NCBI RefSeq assembly: GCF_013364155.1
Contig: NZ_CP054916.1
Coordinates: 5,763,001 to 5,827,000 of the forward strand
From: Streptomyces sp. NA02950
GTDB lineage: Bacteria; Actinomycetota; Actinomycetes; Streptomycetales; Streptomycetaceae
Direction of reading: 5' to 3'
DNA: 64,000 nt
In this document: in pieces, positions 1 through 7,844 of the stretch
Position numbering within the stretch: the stretch's first letter is position 1
How the letters are laid out: every line of letters begins with the position of its first letter
The notes under the pieces: generated by a model
Databases searched by the model: none
What the model was told of the DNA's origin: nothing
The model's input: only the letters and a program-made list of their open reading frames with translations
Program-made: the position numbers and the translations under genes

Positions 1-507
1 GCGGTCGGGGACGTCGGTGATGAACTCGCCGTCGTCGCCGTGGGTGCGGGTGACCACGATGGTGTCGGCGGAGGGGATGGCCACGTCCACCGCGTCGTAG
101 CGGGTGAGGGCCCGGACGCAGTCGTCGATGATGCGGGTGGACAGCAGAGGGCGTACGGCGTCGTGGAACAGCACGCCGGGGTCCTCGCCGTCGGCCAGCC
201 TCGCGTCGAGGGCGGCGATGGCCGCGCGGGTGGTCTCGTTGCGGGTGGCGCCGCCGGGGAGCACCGCGCGGACCTTGGTGAACCGCGCCTCGGCGGCGAT
301 CTTCTCGACCTCGGAGACGAAGTCCGGCGTCATCATCACCAGGACGTCGTCGACGGCAGCGGCGTCCTCGAAGATCTGGAGCGTGTGTTCGATGATCGGC
401 TTTCCGGCGATCTTCAGCAGCTGTTTGGGCAGGGTGAGGCCGACTCGCTGGCCGGTGCCGCCCGCGAGGACAACGGCGGTGATGCGCTGTCTGCGCTGTT
501 CGCCCAT
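1..507 (-). CDS. IspD/TarI-family cytidylyltransferase (3' end outside window)
   Basis: The protein starts at the ATG at 505-507 and runs off the left edge, so only about 169 residues are visible. It opens with the nucleotidyltransferase signature AVVLAGGTGQRVG near residues 11-23, followed by PKQLLKIAGKPIIEHTL, and has FHDAVRPL near residue 115; these are IspD/TarI family hallmarks for CTP-dependent cytidylyl transfer to a sugar- or polyol-phosphate. In Streptomyces, proteins with this N-terminus are often fused to a short-chain dehydrogenase (TarI-TarJ-like); whether that is so here lies outside the window. The following genes are CDP-glycerol-type polymerases, so supply of a CDP-polyol for a wall polymer is more likely than the MEP isoprenoid step, but that is inference. 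Confidence 0.85.
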   Translation of the reverse strand, partial: MGEQRRQRITAVVLAGGTGQRVGLTLPKQLLKIAGKPIIEHTLQIFEDAAAVDDVLVMMTPDFVSEVEKIAAEARFTKVRAVLPGGATRNETTRAAIAALDARLADGEDPGVLFHDAVRPLLSTRIIDDCVRALTRYDAVDVAIPSADTIVVTRTHGDDGEFITDVPDR

Positions 508-663
508 GGTCGCTCCTGACTCCTGGTGGGACTCCCGGCGGGATTCCCGGTGGGTGTCGGCTGCTCCGGTGGGTGGTGGTGCGACGGCTGGTCGGAGGGT
601 CAGGTTCCGTCGGTGGGGGTCATGGTGGGGACCGGGGGTGAGGGCCGGATGTGGGGCGGGCTG

Positions 664-2637
664 CTAGCGGGTGACGCACCAGCGTCCGGTGCCCGGCAGC
701 CGGGCCAGCCGCAGGCCCAGCCGCCCGGACCGGTCGCCGCGCTCCAGGTGCAGTTCGCAGGGTCCGTCCGCCTCGTGCGCGGGGACGCGGAAGGTGAGCG
801 CGGGGATTCCGGGGCCGTCGGGCGGCACGATCTCGCCGTCCAGGAACAGCGGGTCGCCGCCGTCCCGCTCCAGCCGCACGGTGACCGGCACCCGGGTGTC
901 CAGCGGGGCGATGGTCAGCGGGACGCCGACGGCCAGCTCGTCCCCCTCGGGGGTGACGGTGATCCGGGAGACATCCCGTACGGCGCGGTTGAGCGGGTCG
1001 AAGGAGCCGTCCACGGACAGGCTCAGATTGCCGTGGTCCTTGGTCCAGTAGGGGTTGACGAAGGAGGGGCCGCGGCCGGTGAAGGCGGGCATCCGCTCCC
1101 GGTCCACCCCGCTGGCGCGCAGGGCGCCCAGCCGCCGGGCGGTGGTCCAGCCGCAGCAGTCCAGCCGGACGTAGGCGTCCCAGACGCCGCTGAGCGGGCG
1201 GCCCGGATCGGCGGTGGCCGGGTCGATGGTGAACTCGGCCTCGAAGCCCACCCCGTAGAGCTGTTCGCCGGACGGGACGGCATCCGGGGCGTCGGCGCCC
1301 CGGGGGCGCCGACGCAGCAGCCGGTCCAGCAGGGACGGCCGGGGCCGGTCGCCGTCCCCGGCCGGGAAGTCGGCGGCCCGCTGGGTGGTGGGCAGCAGCA
1401 GCTCGGTGGCCTCGTCCCGGTGTTTCAGCTGGCCGGTGACGCTGGCCCGGCGCATCTCGTCGGTGAAGTCGGCGGCCTCGGCGACCCCCGGGAGCCCGGC
1501 GATCGACGGCGGCAGCTGCCAGCGGTAGCGGTCGCCCGCCCGGGAGAAGAGCACCGGGGTGGTACGGCCGCGGGAGCCGGTGTGCACCAGCCGGGTGCTG
1601 ATCCGCGCCACCAGCGTGCCGCCGCGCCACTGGAGCCCCTCCAGCCGGGGTTCGTGGGTGGTGCCCGCCTCCAGGGCCGCGTAGGTCTCCAGCGGGCCCC
1701 GCCGCCCGTGCCGGACGAGGGCGGAGACCACCCGCTGCTTGGCCGGGAGCTTGGCGTCGACCTCGGGCGGGACACAGTCGGCGACCAGTGAGTGCACGGC
1801 CTCGAACAGCTCCTCCCGGTAACCGGGCGGCTGGGAGAGGTACTTCTTGCCCTGCACCTGGCCCAGCACCTTGCCCGCGTACCAGTGGGAGATCAGCTTG
1901 TTGCGCAGTGGACCGGGTTCGACGTGGTCGCGGACCATCCGGATGATCTTCCGGACGCTGCCGAGGTACTCCTCGGGGTCGATCCGGCCGAAGCTGATGT
2001 GGTTGCCGTCGTCGCGCCGCATCCAGTGGTAGCAGGTGTAGTCGTGGACGGTGGCGACCTTCTCGGCCAGGAGGTAGGCGCGCAGCATGAACAGGTGGTC
2101 CTCCAGCCGCACCCGGCCCTCGGGGAAGCGGATGCCGTGCGCGGTGAGGAAGTCCCGGCGGAACAGCTTGTGCACGGTCATGCTGGACAGCAGCACGGTG
2201 TCCCGGCGCAGGTTCCCCGCCGTCATCGGCTTGGTGTAGAGCACCCGGGCGACGGTGCGGCCGTGTCCGGCCATCCGCCCGCAGACGATGTCGGCGCCGG
2301 TCTCCTCGGCCCGTGCGTACAGCCGCTCCAGGGCCTCGGGGGCCAGCCGGTCGTCGTCGTCCACGAAGTGCACATAGGCGCCCCGGGCGGTGTCCATCCC
2401 GATGTTGCGGGGACGGCCGGGCCAACCGGAGTGCTCGGTGCGCAGCAGATGGAAGTTCTCCTCGGCCGCGATCTCGGAGGCGATCAGATCGGGGGTGTCG
2501 TCGGTGGAGCCGTCGTCGACCCAGATGACCTCGAAGTCCCGGCGCGGGAGGGTCTGTTCACGGAAGGAGGCCAACCCGTCCATGACCGTCTTCCCCGTGT
2601 TGTGCACCGGGACGACGACGCTGACCTTGATGCTCAT
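664..2637 (-). CDS. GT2 family glycosyltransferase, wall polymer cluster
   Basis: A 657-residue protein with an N-terminal GT-A fold: VSVVVPVHN at about residues 5-13, WVDDGSTDDT near 40, and the metal-binding aspartates in HFVDDDDRL near 90-98. The catalytic domain ends near residue 300; the remaining roughly 350 residues are beta-rich by composition and not recognised, as in TarQ/TarS-like enzymes that decorate or extend teichoic acid. The start is fixed by the conserved VVVPVHN strand and by a GAGGGAGAA ribosome site. It overlaps the end of the upstream CDP-glycerol transferase gene by 80 bases, so the two are probably translated together. Substrate unknown; glycosylation of a polyol-phosphate chain is inferred from context. 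Confidence 0.85.
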   Translation of the reverse strand: MSIKVSVVVPVHNTGKTVMDGLASFREQTLPRRDFEVIWVDDGSTDDTPDLIASEIAAEENFHLLRTEHSGWPGRPRNIGMDTARGAYVHFVDDDDRLAPEALERLYARAEETGADIVCGRMAGHGRTVARVLYTKPMTAGNLRRDTVLLSSMTVHKLFRRDFLTAHGIRFPEGRVRLEDHLFMLRAYLLAEKVATVHDYTCYHWMRRDDGNHISFGRIDPEEYLGSVRKIIRMVRDHVEPGPLRNKLISHWYAGKVLGQVQGKKYLSQPPGYREELFEAVHSLVADCVPPEVDAKLPAKQRVVSALVRHGRRGPLETYAALEAGTTHEPRLEGLQWRGGTLVARISTRLVHTGSRGRTTPVLFSRAGDRYRWQLPPSIAGLPGVAEAADFTDEMRRASVTGQLKHRDEATELLLPTTQRAADFPAGDGDRPRPSLLDRLLRRRPRGADAPDAVPSGEQLYGVGFEAEFTIDPATADPGRPLSGVWDAYVRLDCCGWTTARRLGALRASGVDRERMPAFTGRGPSFVNPYWTKDHGNLSLSVDGSFDPLNRAVRDVSRITVTPEGDELAVGVPLTIAPLDTRVPVTVRLERDGGDPLFLDGEIVPPDGPGIPALTFRVPAHEADGPCELHLERGDRSGRLGLRLARLPGTGRWCVTR

Positions 2638-4672
2638 CGAGTTCTCCCTCGCGGATCGTCTGGAGTTCCCGCAGCCGGTTGACCTCCTCGCCCCGGGCGG
2701 CGGCGGACGCCACCGCCTCGGCGAAGCGCTGGACGGAGGGCGGGTGGGCGGGACCGAGCAGAAACTCCCTCAGCTCGTGGCGGGCGGTGCGCAGCTCGTC
2801 GTGGGCCGGGTCGAAGAGCGGCCGCAGCAGGTGGTCCGTACCGGAGGCGTCCGGGTCGAGCAGATAGGCGGCGCGGGCCGCGGTGAACTGCCGCCGGAAC
2901 TCCGCCTCGCCGAGCCCCGCGGTGTCGGTGAGGGCGTACGGCTTGAGGCTGGCGATGAAGTCGGACACCACACTGGAGATGTCGCCGATCAGCAGATCGG
3001 CCTGGTCGAAGCACTGGTAGAGGGTGGGTGCGGGGCCTTGGACCACCTGGTGGAGCCAGGGCGGCGCGGCGGCCCAGTGGGCGCGGTGCCACTGCTGCCG
3101 CAGCTCCTCGGCCTCGGCCTGGACGGCCGGGTCGGGTTCGGCACTGTCCCGGGTGAGCATCGCCTCGTCGGCGTCGGCCCGGTGCAGCCGGGCCTCCAGG
3201 GCGGCGATACGGCGGTTCAGTTCGGCCAGTTCGCGGGCGGCTTCGGCGCGGGCGGCGGTGCGGTCCTCCGGCTCCTGGGCGAGCGGTCCGGCGGCACGGC
3301 GCTCGTTGGCCGCGCCGATCAGGGCGACGACGCGCTCGTGGGCGGCGAGGGCCGCGGGGGAGCGGCTGCCGGTGAACGGATGCGGCTTGTACAGCACGCG
3401 GACCGGGCGTTCGCTCTCCAGCAGCTGCCGTACGAGGTGTTCGCCCGCCGACGTGAGCGAGGTGTTCCCCGGTTCGTCGGTCCACCCCTCCCAGGTGGGG
3501 GCGTACAGCACGGTGGGGATGGGCGCCGGGGCGCGGTCGCCGTCGGCCACCCGGACACCGTCCAGCTGGGGGCGGCCGACCTCGACGATATCGGCGTCCC
3601 GGACCCCGACGGCGGCCTCGGCGTAGCGCCGCCGCCCCGCCTCGCCCGCGACCCACACCTGGTCGTAGACCTTGCTGTAGGGGTTGACGCTGGCGATCTT
3701 GTCGCTGTCGCCGTGGCCGAGGAAGATGTGCTGCATGGTGGGGACCCGCAGCAGGTGGATGTTCTTGCCGACGTTGGCCGGGTAGAGCGCGACCCGCACA
3801 CTGCTGAGGTCCAGGTTCATCAGATGCACCGCGCTGGGGACGCACAGCACCGGCAGCGGAGTCGGTGCCAGCTCCTCCACCAGATGGCGTTCGCGCAGCA
3901 GGACCAGGGACGGGGTGGGCAGCGCGGCCAGCGTCTCCAGCCACATGTTGACCTGGTACGCGGAGTCGCGGGAGCCGGAGAAGTACAGGACCGTCTCCGG
4001 CCGGTGGCGGATCAGCCAGGCGTCGACCTCGGCCAGCACCTGTGCGGGGCCGGGCATCCGGATGGCCCGGACGAGGTACGGGACGAGCGCGAGCACCGTC
4101 ACCAGACAGCCTCCGGCGGCCAGCGCCAGCCCGGCCACCACCCAGCGGGCGTCTTCGGTGCCCAGCGAGACCGTCAGACCCAGCAGGGCCACCAGCTCGT
4201 AGGTGAGCATCCGCTGACCGGGCCATTCGGTGAGCCGCCGGGGCGGCCGGTCGCTGATGCCCAGCCTGCGCAGGTCGATGTTGCGGGTGACGACCGCGAG
4301 TCTGCGGCGGCGCCGGATCAGGGTGCGTATCGCGGCGTGCAGGGCCTGGCCGCCCAGCAGGCACAGCACCAGCGTCATGGCCGCGGCCAGCCCGATCGGA
4401 CCGGTCAGATGCAGTCGGCCGAGCAGCAGGAGCAGCAGCACACAGCGCAGTTCGAAGCGCAGGGTCTCACCGATGTGCAGCCGCCCCAGACGGGTCATCA
4501 GCCCGGGTTCGGTGCGGTGCAGCAGCAGGTCGCAGCCGCAGCCGAGCAGTCCGGCCGCCGCGAAAAGCCCTCCGGCCCCGGTGATGGCGGCCACCGCCGC
4601 CGTCACCAGGCACCCGGCCAACGCGGCGAAGGCCACCAGGCCGCGGGGACTCTTGATACCGAGGCGGTTCAT
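2558..4672 (-). CDS. Membrane CDP-glycerol glycerophosphotransferase family protein
   Basis: A 704-residue protein. The first 210 residues hold five or six hydrophobic segments (for example around 10-30, 55-70, 85-100 and 175-205), so it is anchored in the membrane with the catalytic part cytoplasmic. From about residue 215 it resembles TagB/TagF-type glycerophosphotransferases: a GHGDSDK stretch near 320, PTVLYAPTWEGW near 390, YKPHPFTGS near 435 and LLIGDISSVVSDF near 570, the typical polymerase C-terminal motif. A charged, possibly coiled stretch (about 455-520) interrupts the domain. Role by family: transfer of polyol-phosphate units from CDP-polyol to a lipid-linked chain. ATG start with GAAGGG site. 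The last ~27 codons overlap the downstream GT2 gene, and the tail looks non-conserved; a nearby indel is possible. Confidence 0.83.
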   Translation of the reverse strand: MNRLGIKSPRGLVAFAALAGCLVTAAVAAITGAGGLFAAAGLLGCGCDLLLHRTEPGLMTRLGRLHIGETLRFELRCVLLLLLLGRLHLTGPIGLAAAMTLVLCLLGGQALHAAIRTLIRRRRRLAVVTRNIDLRRLGISDRPPRRLTEWPGQRMLTYELVALLGLTVSLGTEDARWVVAGLALAAGGCLVTVLALVPYLVRAIRMPGPAQVLAEVDAWLIRHRPETVLYFSGSRDSAYQVNMWLETLAALPTPSLVLLRERHLVEELAPTPLPVLCVPSAVHLMNLDLSSVRVALYPANVGKNIHLLRVPTMQHIFLGHGDSDKIASVNPYSKVYDQVWVAGEAGRRRYAEAAVGVRDADIVEVGRPQLDGVRVADGDRAPAPIPTVLYAPTWEGWTDEPGNTSLTSAGEHLVRQLLESERPVRVLYKPHPFTGSRSPAALAAHERVVALIGAANERRAAGPLAQEPEDRTAARAEAARELAELNRRIAALEARLHRADADEAMLTRDSAEPDPAVQAEAEELRQQWHRAHWAAAPPWLHQVVQGPAPTLYQCFDQADLLIGDISSVVSDFIASLKPYALTDTAGLGEAEFRRQFTAARAAYLLDPDASGTDHLLRPLFDPAHDELRTARHELREFLLGPAHPPSVQRFAEAVASAAARGEEVNRLRELQTIREGELDEHQGQRRRPGAQHGEDGHGRVGLLP

Positions 4673-4888
4673 GACGCGTGCCCTTCACGGCGAATGAGTC
4701 GTACTGGTTGGACTGTAAGTGAAGGTTCCTATTCGCGCCTTTTGTCATGAATCGGGAGCACTGCTCGGTCAGCGCTCGGCGGGCCCGGGCGCCCTGTCCC
4801 CGGGCCTCGATGTCACCCGGACGGCCCTCCGCCGCCCCTGCCGGGCGGAAGTGGGCCATCGGGTGGAGTCCGGTCACCCGGCGTTCGG
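4673..4888. promoter_or_regulatory. Intergenic region, likely promoter for the downstream minus-strand pair
   Basis: This 216-base gap separates the FkbM gene from the CDP-glycerol transferase gene. It contains the only AT-richer stretch nearby (4705-4750), which would suit a promoter for the minus-strand genes at 4672 and below. No clear -35/-10 pair could be assigned by eye. Confidence 0.3.
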
Positions 4889-5986
4889 TCAACGGGTCGA
4901 GGCCGGCACCTCCGCACTACGGCGGTGGCCCGGCACAGTGGACCCCGGGCGGCCGGTCGCGGTGGCCGGGCCGAGCGCCCGCCGGGCGAAGGCGGCCGCA
5001 CCCGCCAGCCACAACCGGCCGGGGTAGCCGCCGGGCAGGCCCGGCAGCAGCCCGGAACGAGGGGCCCGCGGGCGGTAGGGAGCGTTCCAGCCGTACGGGA
5101 AGGACGCCTTGTCGGGCGTGAGCAGATTGGTGGTCTCGTCGCAGGCGAGGATCGCGATCAGCCACTGCCGTACGGCCCGGTGGAAGGCGGGGGTCAGCGG
5201 ACGCGGGGCCAGCAGCCAGTCGCGGCACTGGGCGCTCACCGCGGGCCGGTAGCTGGTCTCGTCGTAGCGGTGCCAGGGTGCGTCCGGGGTGATCGGGTGG
5301 AGCCCGTAGTCCATGGCGGTCAGCGGCGCCAGCGCCGTGCGCAGCGCCGTGTGGTCCGCGCTCGGCAGCAGTTCGCACACGATCCACGGCCGGTGGCGGC
5401 GGACGGTCGACAGCGCGCCCTCCAGCACCGCCGCCTCGAAGGTCTCCACATCGATCTTGATCAGATGCGGGGTGAGACCGCGCTCCTCGGTGAACGCGTC
5501 GACCGTGGTGACCGGCACCGACACCGACGCGCTGTGCTTGCGGTGCGCCGGGTTGAGCGAGTTGGACGACTCCGACTTCTGCGAGAAGTACAGCTCGGCG
5601 GTGCCCGGTTCCCGGGAGAGCGCGGTCTGCTGCACCTCGAACCCCAGCCCGTTGCACTCCCGGATCCGGCGGCACAGCGCCGCGGTCTCCGGGGTCGGCT
5701 CGAACGCGACGGTCCGCGGTCCGCCCTTCCCGTACACCGCGCTGATCAGGGCCGAGTACAGCCCGATATGGGCGCCGATGTCGTACACCGCGCCGCCCGG
5801 GGGCGTGTGCTGGGCCAGCGTCAGCAGGGTGGCCTGGGTGGTCGGCTCGTAGCCCGCGAGACCGGCGCGCCGCAACTGCCGCTGCACCGCGGTCTGTTTG
5901 CGGCTGAGCACATTGAGCGCGCGCGGATAGGGGCCGCCGGTCTGAAGGACCTCCGGGTTCAGCGGGAGAGTGATGGCGAGGGGCAT
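4889..5986 (-). CDS. FkbM family methyltransferase
   Basis: The 365-residue protein starts at the ATG at 5984-5986 (upstream CAGGAGAC) and has the class I SAM-methyltransferase motif VYDIGAHIGLYSAL near residue 65, FEPTPE near 95, and the FkbM-specific LIKIDVETFEAAVLEGA near 175-190. By family it O-methylates a sugar or polyol. It overlaps the upstream Stealth gene by 28 bases. The reading frame stays open far upstream, through the Stealth gene and into the GT2/CDP-glycerol transferase gene; the FkbM start is taken from the point where homology and coding bias begin. The C-terminal ~60 residues are proline/arginine rich and probably variable. Confidence 0.85.
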   Translation of the reverse strand: MPLAITLPLNPEVLQTGGPYPRALNVLSRKQTAVQRQLRRAGLAGYEPTTQATLLTLAQHTPPGGAVYDIGAHIGLYSALISAVYGKGGPRTVAFEPTPETAALCRRIRECNGLGFEVQQTALSREPGTAELYFSQKSESSNSLNPAHRKHSASVSVPVTTVDAFTEERGLTPHLIKIDVETFEAAVLEGALSTVRRHRPWIVCELLPSADHTALRTALAPLTAMDYGLHPITPDAPWHRYDETSYRPAVSAQCRDWLLAPRPLTPAFHRAVRQWLIAILACDETTNLLTPDKASFPYGWNAPYRPRAPRSGLLPGLPGGYPGRLWLAGAAAFARRALGPATATGRPGSTVPGHRRSAEVPASTR

Positions 5987-7809
5987 GGCTGCCGCGTCTC
6001 CTGTCGGGAGGGAGCCCGCTCCAGCGGGCTGGGGACGGGGAAGTAGGCGTCGAGGAAGGGGCCGAGGACGGCCAGCTGGTCCGCGAGGTCGTGCTCGGAG
6101 GAGACCGTGTCGTTGAGGCAGAACGCCTGGCAGCGGCGGGACCGCAGCAGTCTGGCCAGCCGCGAGCGGATGGCGGGCTGGGCGAGGTCGAAATAGTCGT
6201 AGCGCAGTGAGGAGGGGACCGCGCGGCCGGTCAGGAACGCGTAGTAGTGGTGGAGCGAGGACGGTACGGAGACGTCCGAGGCCGAGCGGACCCGGTTGGC
6301 CATGGTGGCCCGGACCTCCTCGGGGAACTCCCGCTCGATCTCGGCGAGCACACTGCGCCGCACCGCGTGCGGGGTGTGCTTCATCTTCTGGGTGATGGTC
6401 GCGCCGAACCGGCTCTCCAGCAGCGCCCGGTTGTTCTTCCCCGCCGCCGACACGGGGACGTCGTCGGCGTCCGGGGGAGCCAGCGGGATCAGCGCGCGCG
6501 AGGGGAAGAACTTGGACACCCCGTTGGCCAGGAAGAAGTCCTGCGGGGTGACGGGGGAGCCGAGGAAGACGTCGTCGTTGAAGTAGAGGAAGTGCTCGGC
6601 CAGGCCGTCGATGTGGTGCAGCCGGGTCTCGATGGCATGGGAGTTGAACGTCGGCAGCGCGCCCGGGTCGTCGAAGATGTCCTGGTGGTCGATGACGGTG
6701 ATGCCCGGGTGGGAGAGCGCGAGCCAGTCCGGGACCTGCCGGTCCGTCACGATGTAGATGTGGCGCACCCAGGGGGCGTAGAGATAGAGCGAGCGCAGTG
6801 AGTAGCGCAGCTCGTCGCGGTTGGCGTAGCGGGCGGCGTTGGCGGCCTGCGCGTGGTAGCCCTCGCCCGCGGCGGCGGCGCGGCGCCGCTGCCACAGTGG
6901 GTCCGAGCCGTCGACCCAGGTGTAGACGACGTCGATGGGGAAGCGCACCTCGTCCGGCAGCCGGATGAGGAACTCCGGCCGGGTGCGCACCAGCGGCCCC
7001 GGCCGCCAGCCGTCGGCCGGGGCGATCCGGGTGAACAGGTGCCCGGGCGCCCGGACCGGTTCGCCGACCGCGGGCACCGAGGCGGTGGTGCGGTTGAAGC
7101 GCGGGGCGAGCAGCAGCGGCCGGCCGCTCTGTTCGGACGGCTCCCAGAACTCGATGTCGCAGCCGTGCGCGGGGCCCAGCACCAGCCGCTCCCCGGACCG
7201 TCCGGCCCCGGTGTGGTAGCGGGTGAAGCGGATCACGGAGGCGTCCTTCAGCCGCCGCCAGGCACCGGCGGAGGCGCCCAGCCGCGGGGAGGTCGCCGGG
7301 CGCTTGGCGCGCGGGGGCCGGGAGACGTAACCCGCCTCCCGCGCGCACAGCGCGGTGAGCGCCGCGATCACCTCGGCCCGCTGATCGGCCCGTACCCCCA
7401 CGGCCGAGGCGAGGTTGCTGTGGCAGCGGACGACGAAGTGGTCCAGCTCGGCGCGGTCCAGGGCCTCGCACACCAGCCGCAGGTTCTCGGCGCGGGCGAA
7501 CAGCGGGGTGGGCGTGGGCGCCACGGTCGCCACCCGGGCGCTCCGCCGGTCGGCGATCAGGGTCCGTTCGGCGGCGCCCAGCAGCCCCGCGCGGCGCAGC
7601 CGGTGCCGCGCCCGGCGCAGTCGCAGCGCTCCGGAAACCGCCGACGCACCGGCCAGGCCCCGCTCGGCCGCGCGGCGCAGTCCGGCGCCGGTCATGGCGA
7701 CGACCGCGTGGCGGACCGGCAGCGGGACCGCGCGCCGGTAGCCGCGCACCAGGGGCGGCGGTTCGGCGAGCCAGGGGCGGGGACGGGCGGGGGGTGCGGT
7801 GAGGGGCAT
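5959..7809 (-). CDS. Stealth family sugar-phosphate transferase
   Basis: A 616-residue protein with the four conserved regions of the Stealth family (hexose/hexosamine-1-phosphate transferases related to GlcNAc-1-phosphotransferase): IDVVYTWVDGSDP near residue 291, RDELRYSLRSL near 328, HYYAFLTG with downstream acidic stretch, and FLYFNDDVFLG near 405. In bacteria such enzymes build phosphodiester-linked capsule or wall glycans. The ~250-residue N-terminal part has no obvious domain. Start ATG at 7807-7809 with an AGGACG site. It lies between the bifunctional transferase and the FkbM methyltransferase, so it should act on the same polymer. The acceptor is unknown. Confidence 0.88.
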   Translation of the reverse strand: MPLTAPPARPRPWLAEPPPLVRGYRRAVPLPVRHAVVAMTGAGLRRAAERGLAGASAVSGALRLRRARHRLRRAGLLGAAERTLIADRRSARVATVAPTPTPLFARAENLRLVCEALDRAELDHFVVRCHSNLASAVGVRADQRAEVIAALTALCAREAGYVSRPPRAKRPATSPRLGASAGAWRRLKDASVIRFTRYHTGAGRSGERLVLGPAHGCDIEFWEPSEQSGRPLLLAPRFNRTTASVPAVGEPVRAPGHLFTRIAPADGWRPGPLVRTRPEFLIRLPDEVRFPIDVVYTWVDGSDPLWQRRRAAAAGEGYHAQAANAARYANRDELRYSLRSLYLYAPWVRHIYIVTDRQVPDWLALSHPGITVIDHQDIFDDPGALPTFNSHAIETRLHHIDGLAEHFLYFNDDVFLGSPVTPQDFFLANGVSKFFPSRALIPLAPPDADDVPVSAAGKNNRALLESRFGATITQKMKHTPHAVRRSVLAEIEREFPEEVRATMANRVRSASDVSVPSSLHHYYAFLTGRAVPSSLRYDYFDLAQPAIRSRLARLLRSRRCQAFCLNDTVSSEHDLADQLAVLGPFLDAYFPVPSPLERAPSRQETRQPCPSPSLSR

Positions 7810-7844
7810 CGTGCGTCCTGGGTCGGGCGGCCTGGGGTGCGGTG

